DNA of 64,000 nt from JAQIBY01 sp034721855 (lineage in GTDB: Bacteria > Bacteroidota > Bacteroidia > Bacteroidales > ML635J-15): contig JAYENB010000007.1 in the NCBI GenBank assembly GCA_034721855.1, positions 26,672 through 90,671 on the forward strand, in the 5' to 3' direction. Numbering within the stretch: position 1 is the stretch's first letter; the number at the start of each line of letters is the position of its first letter. Of this stretch, positions 8,447-17,376 are shown one piece after another. The translations under genes were made by a program, and so were the position numbers. The notes under the pieces were generated by a model that was not told the origin of the DNA, did not search any database, and was given only the letters and a program-made list of their open reading frames with translations.

Positions 8447-11400
8447 ATGAGCATTTATAGCAGCGCAGTTAGGAAACCCGTTACCACATTGATGATATTT
8501 ATTGCCGTGATTGTTCTCGGTATTTATTCGGTTTATAAACTTCCTGTGGATTTGTATCCTGAAGTTGAAATACCGGCAATTACTGTTTTTACAGCCTATC
8601 CCGGTGCCAGCGCCAAAGATATTGAGAACAATATAAGTGAACCCATTGAAGATGCTCTCAATACGGTGGATGATTTAAAAGAGATATCATCAACGTCCAG
8701 GGATAACCTGTCAATTGTGGTGCTTGAGTTTGAGTATGAAACCGATTTAAGCGAAGCCGCCAACAACATCCGTGACGGCCTTGCTTTTGTGGAAGATGAA
8801 TTACCGGATGCCGCAGAAGATCCACAAATATTTAAGTTTAACTCCAGCATGATGCCGATACAAATGTTCGCCATCACCGCAGATGAAAACTACGAAGGGT
8901 TGGAAAAATTGCTCGAAGAGGTGTTTGTCAATCCATTGAATCGTATTGAAGGCATTGGTTCTGTCAGCGTAGTAGCCACACCAACCCGTGAAATTGCCGT
9001 AGAATTTAATCCCCGCAGGCTGGAAGCGTATAATCTGACCATTGAACAGATAGGACAAATTCTTGCTGCTGAAAACATGAACATGCCTACTGGCAATATT
9101 GAGATGGGTAAAATGGATTATTCGCTTCGTGTGGAAGGTGAATTCAAATCCAGTGATTTTATTGAAGATATTGTCGTTGGCAATGTTCAGGGAAAATCAA
9201 TTTATCTGAAGGATGTGGCTACGGTCAGGGATTCCATCAGGGAAATGACCATGGACGAAAAAATCAACGGGGAAAAAGGCGTCCGCATGATGGTGATGAA
9301 ACAATCCGGGGCAAACACCGTCAACATCGCTAAACAAGTCAATAAAAAAATGGATGAGTTCAGGAAAAATCTCCCTCCTGATGTTGAGGTGCAAACCATT
9401 TTTGATTCCAGTGATTTTATCAAAGATTCCATTAATAACCTGACAAAAACCCTGATGTTTGCCATGTTGTTTGTGATTATGGTGGTGTTGTTTTTCCTCG
9501 GCAGGTGGCGCGCAACATTCATCGTGGTGTTGACAATTCCCATTTCCCTGATTGTCTCGTTTATTTACCTCAGGTTTACCGGCAATTCCATCAACATTAT
9601 TTCTTTATCTGCACTGGCTATTGCCATCGGTATGGTGGTGGATGATGCCATTGTGGTGCTTGAAAACATCAGCAAACACATTGAAAGAGGCAGTAAACCG
9701 AGGGAAGCAGCAATTTATGCTACCAATGAGGTTTGGCTGGCTGTGATTGTCACTACCCTGACTGTGGTGGCCGTGTTTTTCCCCATGACCATGGTGGGGG
9801 GAATGACCGGGATCATGTTCAGGCAATTGGGCTGGATTGTCACCATCACCGTAACAACTTCTACGATTGCTGCAATCAGCCTGACGCCAATGCTCAGTTC
9901 AAAATTGCTGCAACTGAAGAAAAAATACAAAAAACCCGGGAAATTTAGTTATGACCGCACCATTCGTCCCATGCTTGACAATCTTGATAATTGGTATGCG
10001 AGGGTATTGAAATGGAGCTTATCCCACAAACGCATAATCGTGTTTTCTGCCCTTGGTATCATTGTTGGCACAATGTTGTTAGCACCCAAGCTGGGTACAG
10101 AGTTTATGCCGCAAACGGATGAAGACAGGTTTAATATTTCCGTTGAATTGCAATCCGGTGTGCGTGTGGATGAATCTGTAAAAATTGCCCGCAAAATCGA
10201 TAGCATCCTTTTTAATAAATTCCCACAGGTTGAACTGGTATCCACATCTGCCGGAACTGATGATGAAGGTGGGTTCATTTCCATGTTCCGCTCTACCGGG
10301 TCAAATATCATCAACTATACAGTGCGCCTGGAAAATTCCAGTGAGAGAGATACATCCGTCTGGGAAATCATGGAAGCCGTCAGGAAAGAACTGAAGCCAT
10401 TTCCGGAAATCATTAAATACAACGTCAGCACTGGCGGCGGTATGTCAGGAGGCTTGGCTCAAAACAATGTTGACATCGAAATTTATGGGTATGATATTGA
10501 AACATCTACACGCCTGGCAGAACAATTCGCTGACAGTGTTAGAAATATTCCGGGAGCACGGGATATTCAAGTCAGCAGGGAAGATGAAAAGCCCGAGTTG
10601 CAGGTTGATTTTGACAGAAAAAAACTTGCCGCCAATGGATTGAATACCGCTATGGTATCATCAGTTTTATACAACCGTGTTGAAGGGCTTACAGCAACAA
10701 AGTTCCGTGAACAAGGTGAAGAATATGATGTGGTGTTGCGCTTGAAAAAAGAATACCGGAACAGCATTTCTGATATTGAAAACATCGCCGTACAAACACC
10801 GATGGGAACATTTGTACGCCTTGGCGAACTCGCTGAAATTAAAGAATATTATGCCCCTCCCAACATTGAGAGAAAACGACGGGAACGTATTGTTACTGTA
10901 TCGGCAACACCCTACAAAACCAGCATGGGTGAACTGGCTTCGCAGATGCAGGAAGTCATTGACAACACTGATGTGCCAGCGGGCTTTATGGTGGAAGTTG
11001 GTGGCGGTTACGAAGACCAGCAGGAAGGATTTAAGGACCTGGCTCTCTTGTTGGTGCTTAGTCTTGTACTGGTATATATTGTGATGGCATCACAATTTGA
11101 ATCACTGAAAATGCCATTTATTATCATGTTTTCCATTCCCTTTGCCTTTACCGGTGTCATTATTGCTTTGTTAATTGCCGGTAAACCACTGAGCATTGTT
11201 GCTGCACTGGGAGCTGTCATGCTGGTAGGGATTGTGGTCAAAAATGCCATTGTGCTTGTCGATTACATCAATCTCATGCGTGACCGTGGTCATCCCCTCG
11301 CCGAAGCCATTGTTTTATCCGGAAGGTCAAGGTTAAGGCCTGTGTTGATGACAGCTGTTACAACCATTCTTGGGATGTTACCTCTTGCGCTAAGCACAGG

Positions 11401-11569
11401 TGAAGGCTCTGAAATATGGAGTCCCATGGGGATTTCTGTGATTGGCGGCCTCTTCGCTTCAACCATCATTACCATGGTCATTATTCCTGTGGTATATATG
11501 TTGTTTACACGCAGCGGAGAACGCAATAAGAAAGAGAAACTGAGAAAAAATTATGAATTTTTAGATTGA
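8447..11569 (+). CDS. RND-family efflux pump permease (HAE1-type)
   Basis: A 1040-aa inner-membrane proton antiporter of the AcrB/MexB type. It has the twofold repeat of a transmembrane helix, a large periplasmic loop and six more helices. The start has KPVTTLMIF and PVDLYPEVEIPAI; TM4 has IAIGMVVDDAIVVLENI (about 396-412) with the paired aspartates that carry protons; the second half ends with GIVVKNAIVLVDYINLM. With the channel and adaptor it forms a tripartite pump. Substrates cannot be inferred from sequence alone. Confidence 0.95.
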   Translation: MSIYSSAVRKPVTTLMIFIAVIVLGIYSVYKLPVDLYPEVEIPAITVFTAYPGASAKDIENNISEPIEDALNTVDDLKEISSTSRDNLSIVVLEFEYETDLSEAANNIRDGLAFVEDELPDAAEDPQIFKFNSSMMPIQMFAITADENYEGLEKLLEEVFVNPLNRIEGIGSVSVVATPTREIAVEFNPRRLEAYNLTIEQIGQILAAENMNMPTGNIEMGKMDYSLRVEGEFKSSDFIEDIVVGNVQGKSIYLKDVATVRDSIREMTMDEKINGEKGVRMMVMKQSGANTVNIAKQVNKKMDEFRKNLPPDVEVQTIFDSSDFIKDSINNLTKTLMFAMLFVIMVVLFFLGRWRATFIVVLTIPISLIVSFIYLRFTGNSINIISLSALAIAIGMVVDDAIVVLENISKHIERGSKPREAAIYATNEVWLAVIVTTLTVVAVFFPMTMVGGMTGIMFRQLGWIVTITVTTSTIAAISLTPMLSSKLLQLKKKYKKPGKFSYDRTIRPMLDNLDNWYARVLKWSLSHKRIIVFSALGIIVGTMLLAPKLGTEFMPQTDEDRFNISVELQSGVRVDESVKIARKIDSILFNKFPQVELVSTSAGTDDEGGFISMFRSTGSNIINYTVRLENSSERDTSVWEIMEAVRKELKPFPEIIKYNVSTGGGMSGGLAQNNVDIEIYGYDIETSTRLAEQFADSVRNIPGARDIQVSREDEKPELQVDFDRKKLAANGLNTAMVSSVLYNRVEGLTATKFREQGEEYDVVLRLKKEYRNSISDIENIAVQTPMGTFVRLGELAEIKEYYAPPNIERKRRERIVTVSATPYKTSMGELASQMQEVIDNTDVPAGFMVEVGGGYEDQQEGFKDLALLLVLSLVLVYIVMASQFESLKMPFIIMFSIPFAFTGVIIALLIAGKPLSIVAALGAVMLVGIVVKNAIVLVDYINLMRDRGHPLAEAIVLSGRSRLRPVLMTAVTTILGMLPLALSTGEGSEIWSPMGISVIGGLFASTIITMVIIPVVYMLFTRSGERNKKEKLRKNYEFLD

Positions 11570-11601
11570 TGCATTCGCATTTTTAACATAAAGCAACCAA
11601 C

Positions 11602-11895
11602 ATGAAATCTGTATTTATCATATTCAACCAGACGCATTCGGAGAAAGTGGACTATATGCTCGATTATTTGAACATTCGTGGATATACCCAATGGAACACC
11701 ATTTTTGGTCGTGGCAGTAAAGATGGAGCCCCTCACATGGGCACACATACATGGCCTGAACAAAATAATGCCATATTAACCGTTGTGGAGGATGAGAAAG
11801 TAGATGCACTGCTGGAGGTCGTCAGAAAAATTGATGACATTAACGAAGAAGTGGGCATCAGGGCTTTTGTGTGGAATGTGGAGAAGATGGTGTAG
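11602..11895 (+). CDS. PG0541-family transporter-associated protein (PII-like)
   Basis: A 97-aa protein with the ferredoxin-like alternation of strands and helices of the PII superfamily. It resembles the small protein annotated beside RND pumps in Porphyromonas and relatives (PG0541 family). It lies 32 bp after the pump gene and ends the operon. Segments such as YTQWNTIFGRGSKDGAP and HTWPEQNNAILTVVEDE are recognisable for the family from memory. The role is unknown; sensing or modulating pump activity is inference from its placement. Confidence 0.75.
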   Translation: MKSVFIIFNQTHSEKVDYMLDYLNIRGYTQWNTIFGRGSKDGAPHMGTHTWPEQNNAILTVVEDEKVDALLEVVRKIDDINEEVGIRAFVWNVEKMV

Positions 11896-11916
11896 TGGTT
11901 TTGTTAAGCTATCCCA

Positions 11917-12016
11917 NNNNNNNNNNNNNNNNNNNNNNNNNNNNNNNNNNNNNNNNNNNNNNNNNNNNNNNNNNNNNNNNNNNNNNNNNNNNNNNNNNNN
12001 NNNNNNNNNNNNNNNN
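11917..12016. other. Assembly gap (100 Ns)
   Basis: Exactly 100 unknown bases. The sequence TTTTGTTAAGCTATCCCA stands immediately before the gap and again at 12069-12086 after it, so the join falls in a repeat. The 12017-12244 stretch after the gap contains phrases such as TTTTTTCTTTGTGTTCTTAG and no gene I can support. True distance and adjacency across the gap are uncertain. Confidence 0.95.
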
Positions 12017-12244
12017 AAAGTTTTGTGAACCTTTTTTCTTTGTGTTCTTAGTGTCTTCGTGGGAGTTGTTTTGTTAAGCTATCCCATGGCATCTCTGTTT
12101 TATTTCCCACAATGCCTAAGCAACCAAAGTGTTGTCAACATTTTTTTCTTTGTGTTCTTGTGTTTTGGTGGTATAAAATGACTTTTTAGACTGGCCTCAT
12201 GAATGAATCTGTGTAAAAAATTCAGATAATCATATCAAATAAAT

Positions 12245-13615
12245 TTAGAAAATCCTTTCGGTTTTGAGTGCCTGTATTTGCCCTGCGAAGTACAGTGGTA
12301 AGGAGATTAAATTATAGCTGAACTCTGTTTTTTTCTTTAAATTAACTTTTGCTTTTAAATCTTTTCCCCAGGTGGGTGTATCCATGTTTAATCGAATGCC
12401 TGTTTTTTTATTCTTTTCAGCGAGAAATACATGGAGGGATTTGAGACTGCCTGTTTTGCCCGCTTTAATTTCTAATGGTATTACCTGATTTTTAATCTGA
12501 AGTAAACAGTTGATTTCTGCATTTGAATTTTTAGCTTCCCTTAACCAGTAATTGAGTTTTTGTTCTTGATATGGGGGTCCCGATGAAATTATTTCCTGTA
12601 TCGCAAATTGTTCTGCTATACTGCCTTCAAAGGCGGTTACAAGCTCATTCAAACCGATGAGTTTAATGCCGGCAATGTGATTTAGTACTCCGATGTCCAT
12701 GAATACCGGCTTAAAAACATCCTGATTTTCCAATTGTTTCAGGGGAATTTCCGATGATTTTGTGTGTCTCACAAGATGAATAATTCTGCTCATCTCAAGT
12801 TTTAAAAAAGCTTCTTTCAAATGTTTTGATTGTGCATGACGATTTACATGGGTATATTTCACCTTTTTACCAATATTGTTTGCTGTATAGCGGAGTATAT
12901 CCCGTAAATATTCCTGTTCTTTGCGTGTGCCATATTTGGAAAAATCATATTCAATGGAAGAAATCAAGTTGGCATGATATTTTTCTATTCCGGATAAGTC
13001 GTTTTCTGTAACATAGTAGTTTACAGCTTCAGGCATGCCACCAATAAAGAAGTAGGTTCGCAGGTATTCAGAAATATTTTTATGCAATGCATCACTGATT
13101 TCTTTACCAATTTGATATTTTTTGATGTAATCCACATACCCCTGTTTATTGTTTGCTATCAGGAATTCAAAAAAATTCATAGGATACATATAAGCAAACT
13201 CAACCCTTCCTACCGGCATCGAATATGACATTTCGTTCAAGGTGTGATCAAGCAGTGAACCTGCTGCTATTATGTGTAAATCAGGATTTTGTTTATAAAA
13301 ATACCCCAGTGATACTATGGCCTCAGGACAGGATTGTATTTCATCAATAAACAATAAACATTTACCTTCTCTGAATGTAAAATTATAAATTAATGAAAGC
13401 TCATTTAATATTACTTCCGGTTTACGGGATTTAAAAATGGAATGTAATTCCTGTTCCTGTTCAATGTTTATTTTTAAATAATCACTAAAGTTTTCCTGTG
13501 CAAATTTATCCACACTATAAGTTTTACCTACCTGCCTTGCGCCCCTTAATATTAATGGTTTTCGGTGTTTGCTTTCTTTCCATTCAGAAAGGTATTTTTC
13601 TATTTCTCTGTACAT
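12245..13615 (-). CDS. DUF4143 AAA ATPase (AAA_14 + DUF4143)
   Basis: A 456-aa protein of a family common in Bacteroidota and archaea. Walker A is GARQVGKT (25-32) and Walker B ends LLFIDEIQ (87-94). A middle region near 250-290 is compatible with a winged helix. The C-terminal DUF4143 part has EINCLL and PLEIKAG, a restriction-endonuclease-like D/E-x-K arrangement. The physiological function is unknown. Its promoter carries three 16-bp direct repeats at 33-bp spacing. A relative lies 600 bp downstream on the same strand but is not in the same transcription unit. Confidence 0.85.
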   Translation of the reverse strand: MYREIEKYLSEWKESKHRKPLILRGARQVGKTYSVDKFAQENFSDYLKINIEQEQELHSIFKSRKPEVILNELSLIYNFTFREGKCLLFIDEIQSCPEAIVSLGYFYKQNPDLHIIAAGSLLDHTLNEMSYSMPVGRVEFAYMYPMNFFEFLIANNKQGYVDYIKKYQIGKEISDALHKNISEYLRTYFFIGGMPEAVNYYVTENDLSGIEKYHANLISSIEYDFSKYGTRKEQEYLRDILRYTANNIGKKVKYTHVNRHAQSKHLKEAFLKLEMSRIIHLVRHTKSSEIPLKQLENQDVFKPVFMDIGVLNHIAGIKLIGLNELVTAFEGSIAEQFAIQEIISSGPPYQEQKLNYWLREAKNSNAEINCLLQIKNQVIPLEIKAGKTGSLKSLHVFLAEKNKKTGIRLNMDTPTWGKDLKAKVNLKKKTEFSYNLISLPLYFAGQIQALKTERIF

Positions 13616-13635
13616 GTGCTTCTGTTTTTATGGTA

Positions 13636-13724
13636 CAAATATAAAACACTATTGGATTATTACCAAATTAATTTAAAAACACTATTGGATTTCGATAATT
13701 ATAATCTCAAAACACTATTGGATT
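13636..13724 (-). promoter_or_regulatory. Promoter with three 33-bp-spaced direct repeats
   Basis: On the minus strand TTTG (13664-13667), a 20-bp spacer and TATATTTG (13636-13643) match the Bacteroidota promoter consensus. The 16-mer AATCCAATAGTGTTTT occurs at 13643-13658, 13676-13691 and 13709-13724, each exactly 33 bp apart, about three helical turns. One copy lies between the promoter boxes and two lie upstream. This is the arrangement expected of a multi-site operator on one face of DNA. The binding protein is unknown. Confidence 0.6.
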
Positions 13725-14231
13725 TAAGACAGATTGCCTTAAACGGTTGGGCTATGCGTAGTGCAGGTTTTCGAAGAACTTCACTTTCATTTCACTACTA
13801 AATTTTATTTCTTGCATGATTTTTTTGTGAAGTTTCAATACTTTTTACAAAAACTGAAAAATCTATCAATCGTTCTTCCCCGCTTGCCACCTATAAGTAT
13901 AGACATTGGCGGGCAAGTAAATCATATTTATTCATACATTTTCAACTTCTTAAATCCCGTAGGATAGAAATCCAACGGGATAAATCATTATTCGTTAATC
14001 GATAATCGATATTCAATTTATTATTTTGTTTTTTATCCTTAAAGATAACAGGGTATATACTTCATCAGTCTGAATGTTGCTGCGGCTATATCATCAAGCC
14101 ACAATTTGATGGGTTTCTTTTCTGTTGTAATTACTTTTATCATCAGGTTAATGTTTACCTGCAAAGTCTAAAAAGTGTAATCCGGGCAGGAATTTAAAAA
14201 AATCATTAAGTTGGTTAACAAAAAGCAGTGA
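13725..14231. other. Non-coding spacer with one hairpin
   Basis: About 500 bp without a supportable gene. A hairpin with ATCCCGT/ACGGGAT arms lies at 13954-13982, of the same type as the one at 213-244. A phrase near 13745 (GGTTGGGCTATGCGTAGTGC) looks like debris of a dispersed repeat, but I cannot define it. The remainder is AT-rich. Confidence 0.6.
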
Positions 14232-15374
14232 TTATCGAATAATTTCGCCTGCCCATAATGTTTTCAAAAAATGCTCTACCGGCATGATTTCAATTTTCCC
14301 TGTTTTGCGATAGTACGTTTCATTACATACTATAATTTGTCTTTTAGTATTGAATTCATCTGAAAACCTTTTTAGTCCTTTCAAATGCTTATTTTGTATG
14401 TTGTTGCCTGATTTAACCTCAATGGCTACTTGATGATCCCCAAGGATAAAATCAACTTCAACCTGGGATGCAGTATGCCAATAGGTGATTGGATAACCCA
14501 AACCTGTATAACGGCTGTGTACGTGCAATTCATTGTAAATATAATGTTCCAGGGCTTTCCCGAATGCAGGCGTTTTTTCACTTATGTTATGATTGTTAAG
14601 TAATACATTGGTGATACCGGTATCAAAAAAATAGAATTTGGGGCTTGAAATAATGCGTCTTTTTTGTTTTTTTTTGTATGCCGGAAGAAATCTACCCAAA
14701 AGAGTTTCTTCAAGAATGTTAAAATATTCTTTTATTGTTACAGAGCTTACGCCGCAGTCTGATGCAATGTTCGAATAATTGACAATCTCAGCATTTGTTA
14801 AAGCTACATTTTCAAGGAAGTTTGTGAATGCCTGCACATTTCTACGTTTTGCTTCCTGGATGATTTCGTCCTGTAGGTAAGAGCCAATGTATGCACTTAA
14901 CAGTTTTTGAGGATTGTTTGATAAATAATGTCTTGGTAAAGTACCAAAATTCAGGATTTTATTTAGGTCAAAATCGTTAAATTCCGGATATACCAAAGGA
15001 TATAATTCATACCTAAGTGCCCGGCCACCAAGCAGGTTTACATCAGAGCGAAGAATTTTTCGCGGACTGGAGCCACTTAAAATAAATTGCGTGTCTGTGT
15101 TCGTCATGAGCCATTGTACATCATTTAATAAATGCGGAAGCCTTTGAATTTCATCAATGATGACAGGTTTTGAAGGTTTATTTGCTTTTACAATCTGCTT
15201 TAGTAAATCCTCTTGCCGGTTGAACTTTAAAAATTCAGAGTTTAACAGGAGATCAATGTAGATGGAATCAGGAAAAAGTGCTTTTAGTAAAGTTGTTTTT
15301 CCTGTTTGTCTTGCACCCCACAAAAATGCTGATTCCTGGCCTAAATCCTCAAATGTTTGTCTTCGTTTTAGCAT
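14232..15374 (-). CDS. DUF4143 AAA ATPase (AAA_14 + DUF4143)
   Basis: A 380-aa protein with Walker A GARQTGKT (20-27), Walker B VIIDEIQ (71-77) and the sensor LSGSSPR (99-105). A helix-turn-helix-like segment, IASDCGVSSVTIKEYF (203-218), follows. DUF4143 closes the protein with VEVDFIL and VAIEVKSG, resembling a PD-(D/E)XK core. It is clearly related in layout to the 456-aa ATPase nearby, but the sequences are distant, so this is not a recent duplication. Function is unknown. The promoter carries its own pair of direct repeats, and the leader is extremely short. Confidence 0.85.
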   Translation of the reverse strand: MLKRRQTFEDLGQESAFLWGARQTGKTTLLKALFPDSIYIDLLLNSEFLKFNRQEDLLKQIVKANKPSKPVIIDEIQRLPHLLNDVQWLMTNTDTQFILSGSSPRKILRSDVNLLGGRALRYELYPLVYPEFNDFDLNKILNFGTLPRHYLSNNPQKLLSAYIGSYLQDEIIQEAKRRNVQAFTNFLENVALTNAEIVNYSNIASDCGVSSVTIKEYFNILEETLLGRFLPAYKKKQKRRIISSPKFYFFDTGITNVLLNNHNISEKTPAFGKALEHYIYNELHVHSRYTGLGYPITYWHTASQVEVDFILGDHQVAIEVKSGNNIQNKHLKGLKRFSDEFNTKRQIIVCNETYYRKTGKIEIMPVEHFLKTLWAGEIIR

Positions 15375-15379
15375 GCATA

Positions 15380-15430
15380 TTTAAAGTAAAGGTTTAAAAA
15401 TACATTGCAAATTTAAAGGAAAGATTTAAA
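15380..15430 (-). promoter_or_regulatory. Promoter bracketed by two 32-bp-spaced direct repeats
   Basis: On the minus strand TTTG (15408-15411), 19 bp and TACTTTAA (15381-15388) approximate the consensus, with the ATG only 6 bp further. The 19-mer TTTAAAGTAAAGGTTTAAA (15380-15398, plus strand) is repeated with two changes as TTTAAAGGAAAGATTTAAA (15412-15430). One copy covers the -7 box and the other sits just upstream of the -33 box. This matches the architecture, but not the sequence, seen before the other DUF4143 ATPase gene. Confidence 0.55.
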
Positions 15431-15457
15431 TTAACCAAATAATTCTCTTGTCCTCAC

Positions 15458-17281
15458 TTAAAAATCCTCTATCCCGTATATATTTCCTTTTTCATCCTTA
15501 TTTGGCTGCCATGTTCTGACATGAATGGTCGGTTTACTTGTGTCCTGCAGGTCAACCATGAGGAAAAGATACCCTTCGTCGCCATAATTGGATGAATAGT
15601 AATTTTGTTTAATTTGAATGCCGTAAACATGGTCATTATCTCCGGCACGGATATCGCTTTTTTCAAACTGCAGGTTGATATATTCTTTGCTGTTGAAAAG
15701 CACTTTCAGCCGGTTGATGAATTCCTGTTTTTTGTAACGGTTATATTGCAGGATCTTATTGTTTTTGTAGGGATTTTCCGGGTTTGGCACCGTTTTGTAT
15801 GCCCCTGTAATAATGAGCGCATCATCCGAAAATATGGATTCAATGTAATCAATGCGTTCCAGGGCATAAGCTGTTTTGTAATGCTCCAGAAAATCTATGA
15901 TGGTCATGCGGTCGCTTTCCCGCCAATGGTCTTTTTTCAATACATCATTAAGGGCTGTTTCTGAAAGGGCAAAACTCAAATCGCAGATTTTGTTGTTATC
16001 ATCAAAATGGAAAACCACATTTTCTACAAATTTCCTATTGTTGGTTTTAAAACTGAACAGCATGGGAATGGCCCGGATAATGATTTTATTGTCTTTTTTC
16101 AGGCCGGTTAATTCAGGTTGGTCAAGGATTTTGGCATTACCATACAGGATAAGCTTTTCGTAGATATCATACCCTTGTGCTGTGAAATAGGGTTGTGCTG
16201 CTGTATATTGTTGTGACACTATGGCATCCATCACCGGCTCTATTGCATCTGTGTAGCTGGAAATATCATTCACCAGGCTCATTTTCATACTCGATTCTTT
16301 TTTGTCCTGTGAGGATGTATTGGTTGTAACTGAGCCGTCATCTTCATCAGACCTTATTTCATGTTCCGATGTTGATGCCAGGTTCAGATTAAAATAGGCC
16401 TCTTTGATGGCAATGTCCGGAATTTTTTCCATCACGGTGTTCAGTTCTTTATCATACAGGGATTCGTTTTTGAATATATACTCGGTTTTAATCTGGATTT
16501 TTTCCATGCCCTTGGTATCTTTTTCGAAAAACTCAGCAATGCCCAGGCCATCAGATGCTTCGATAAGGTTTGTGTAATCCTGCCCAGTCCAATATTGATA
16601 CACAAATTTTTTAACAGGCTTGTCTTTGTAGGTAATGTATAAGTTATAAACGGCATGTTCTTTCTGCACTTCTTTGTTCTTGATGTTGATGTCAATGCCG
16701 GATAATATTTGTTTTATTCTTTCGGGCAGCCAAATAGACAAAAGATGTTCTTTCCCCCTGTTATCCATGTAAGTGATTTCACTTTGGTCAGGATGAGACC
16801 GGAGCAGCACATGAGCCCAGTAATAATATTTTATGGCATCGCTTATCCTGACCTCTTCCAATGCCTGCTGGGCATAATCACAAAATTCTTTGATTTTTAA
16901 TTCACGGTTTTTAAATATTTTACTGACATCCGTTCTTTTGATGTACCTCAATACTTTGGCTTCCGGTTCCTGGTTCACAACAATTCTTTCTGTATTATTT
17001 AAGCTGGCACTGCTGTAGGTGTTTACTATGGATTTTACCTGTTCGGAGATTTGCCCTGCATCATTTTCCGTTTTTTCCAGTTCAAATTTGCTTTCCACAT
17101 CCACAGAAATCTGGTTGACCAACATCGAAAGGGCATTTTTGTCAGCCTCATTCAGTGTTACACCATTGCCTTCACCCCAGATGTACATGTGGTTGTTTTT
17201 AATGTCATCCACAGATTGTCCAAAGCTGCTTAAGGTAAAAAGTGTAATGGCCGTGAGTAATATTGTTTGTTTCATAATCAA
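15458..17281 (-). CDS. Exported protein of unknown function (LPP20-like N-terminus)
   Basis: A 607-aa protein with a signal peptide (MKQTILLTAITLFTLSSFGQ) and no lipobox. The first 120 residues resemble LPP20/flagellar-assembly-type domains, in which the protein begins with an Ala/Gly-rich strand and a helix with ADKNALSMLVNQI. The middle has an acidic, Ser-rich linker (about 305-325). The C-terminal part (about 470-600) has the W/F-rich pattern of an NTF2-like fold, including YLFLMVDL and IHVRTWQP. I do not recognise a function. A nearby gene remnant encodes PEGA-like repeats, which commonly accompany such proteins. Confidence 0.55.
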   Translation of the reverse strand: MIMKQTILLTAITLFTLSSFGQSVDDIKNNHMYIWGEGNGVTLNEADKNALSMLVNQISVDVESKFELEKTENDAGQISEQVKSIVNTYSSASLNNTERIVVNQEPEAKVLRYIKRTDVSKIFKNRELKIKEFCDYAQQALEEVRISDAIKYYYWAHVLLRSHPDQSEITYMDNRGKEHLLSIWLPERIKQILSGIDINIKNKEVQKEHAVYNLYITYKDKPVKKFVYQYWTGQDYTNLIEASDGLGIAEFFEKDTKGMEKIQIKTEYIFKNESLYDKELNTVMEKIPDIAIKEAYFNLNLASTSEHEIRSDEDDGSVTTNTSSQDKKESSMKMSLVNDISSYTDAIEPVMDAIVSQQYTAAQPYFTAQGYDIYEKLILYGNAKILDQPELTGLKKDNKIIIRAIPMLFSFKTNNRKFVENVVFHFDDNNKICDLSFALSETALNDVLKKDHWRESDRMTIIDFLEHYKTAYALERIDYIESIFSDDALIITGAYKTVPNPENPYKNNKILQYNRYKKQEFINRLKVLFNSKEYINLQFEKSDIRAGDNDHVYGIQIKQNYYSSNYGDEGYLFLMVDLQDTSKPTIHVRTWQPNKDEKGNIYGIEDF

Positions 17282-17376
17282 AGCTATTTATGACATCAAA
17301 TATATAAAAATACTGTTATCATACAATAATACCCTGTGTGGCTGTGGGGATGCATCCCCGAGTGATGTCTTTAGTA

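Noticed and set aside
13643..13724. Three spaced repeats as a mini CRISPR
   Set aside because: The repeats are 16 bp with 17-bp spacers, overlap a promoter and have no cas genes nearby.
13735..13800. Integron attC-like site at GGTTGGGCTATGCGTAGTGC
   Set aside because: No matching opposite arm and no integrase or cassette structure; probably debris of another repeat.
13565..13801. Plus-strand open frame with an 11-residue period (KTLLD repeats)
   Set aside because: It is antisense to the ATPase start and simply translates the 33-bp promoter repeats. No domain or start signal supports a protein.
12245..15374. The two DUF4143 ATPases as a recent tandem duplication or ORC/Cdc6-type replication proteins
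   Set aside because: They share only motifs, differ in length, and have different promoter repeats; the DUF4143 C-terminus is not found in replication initiators.
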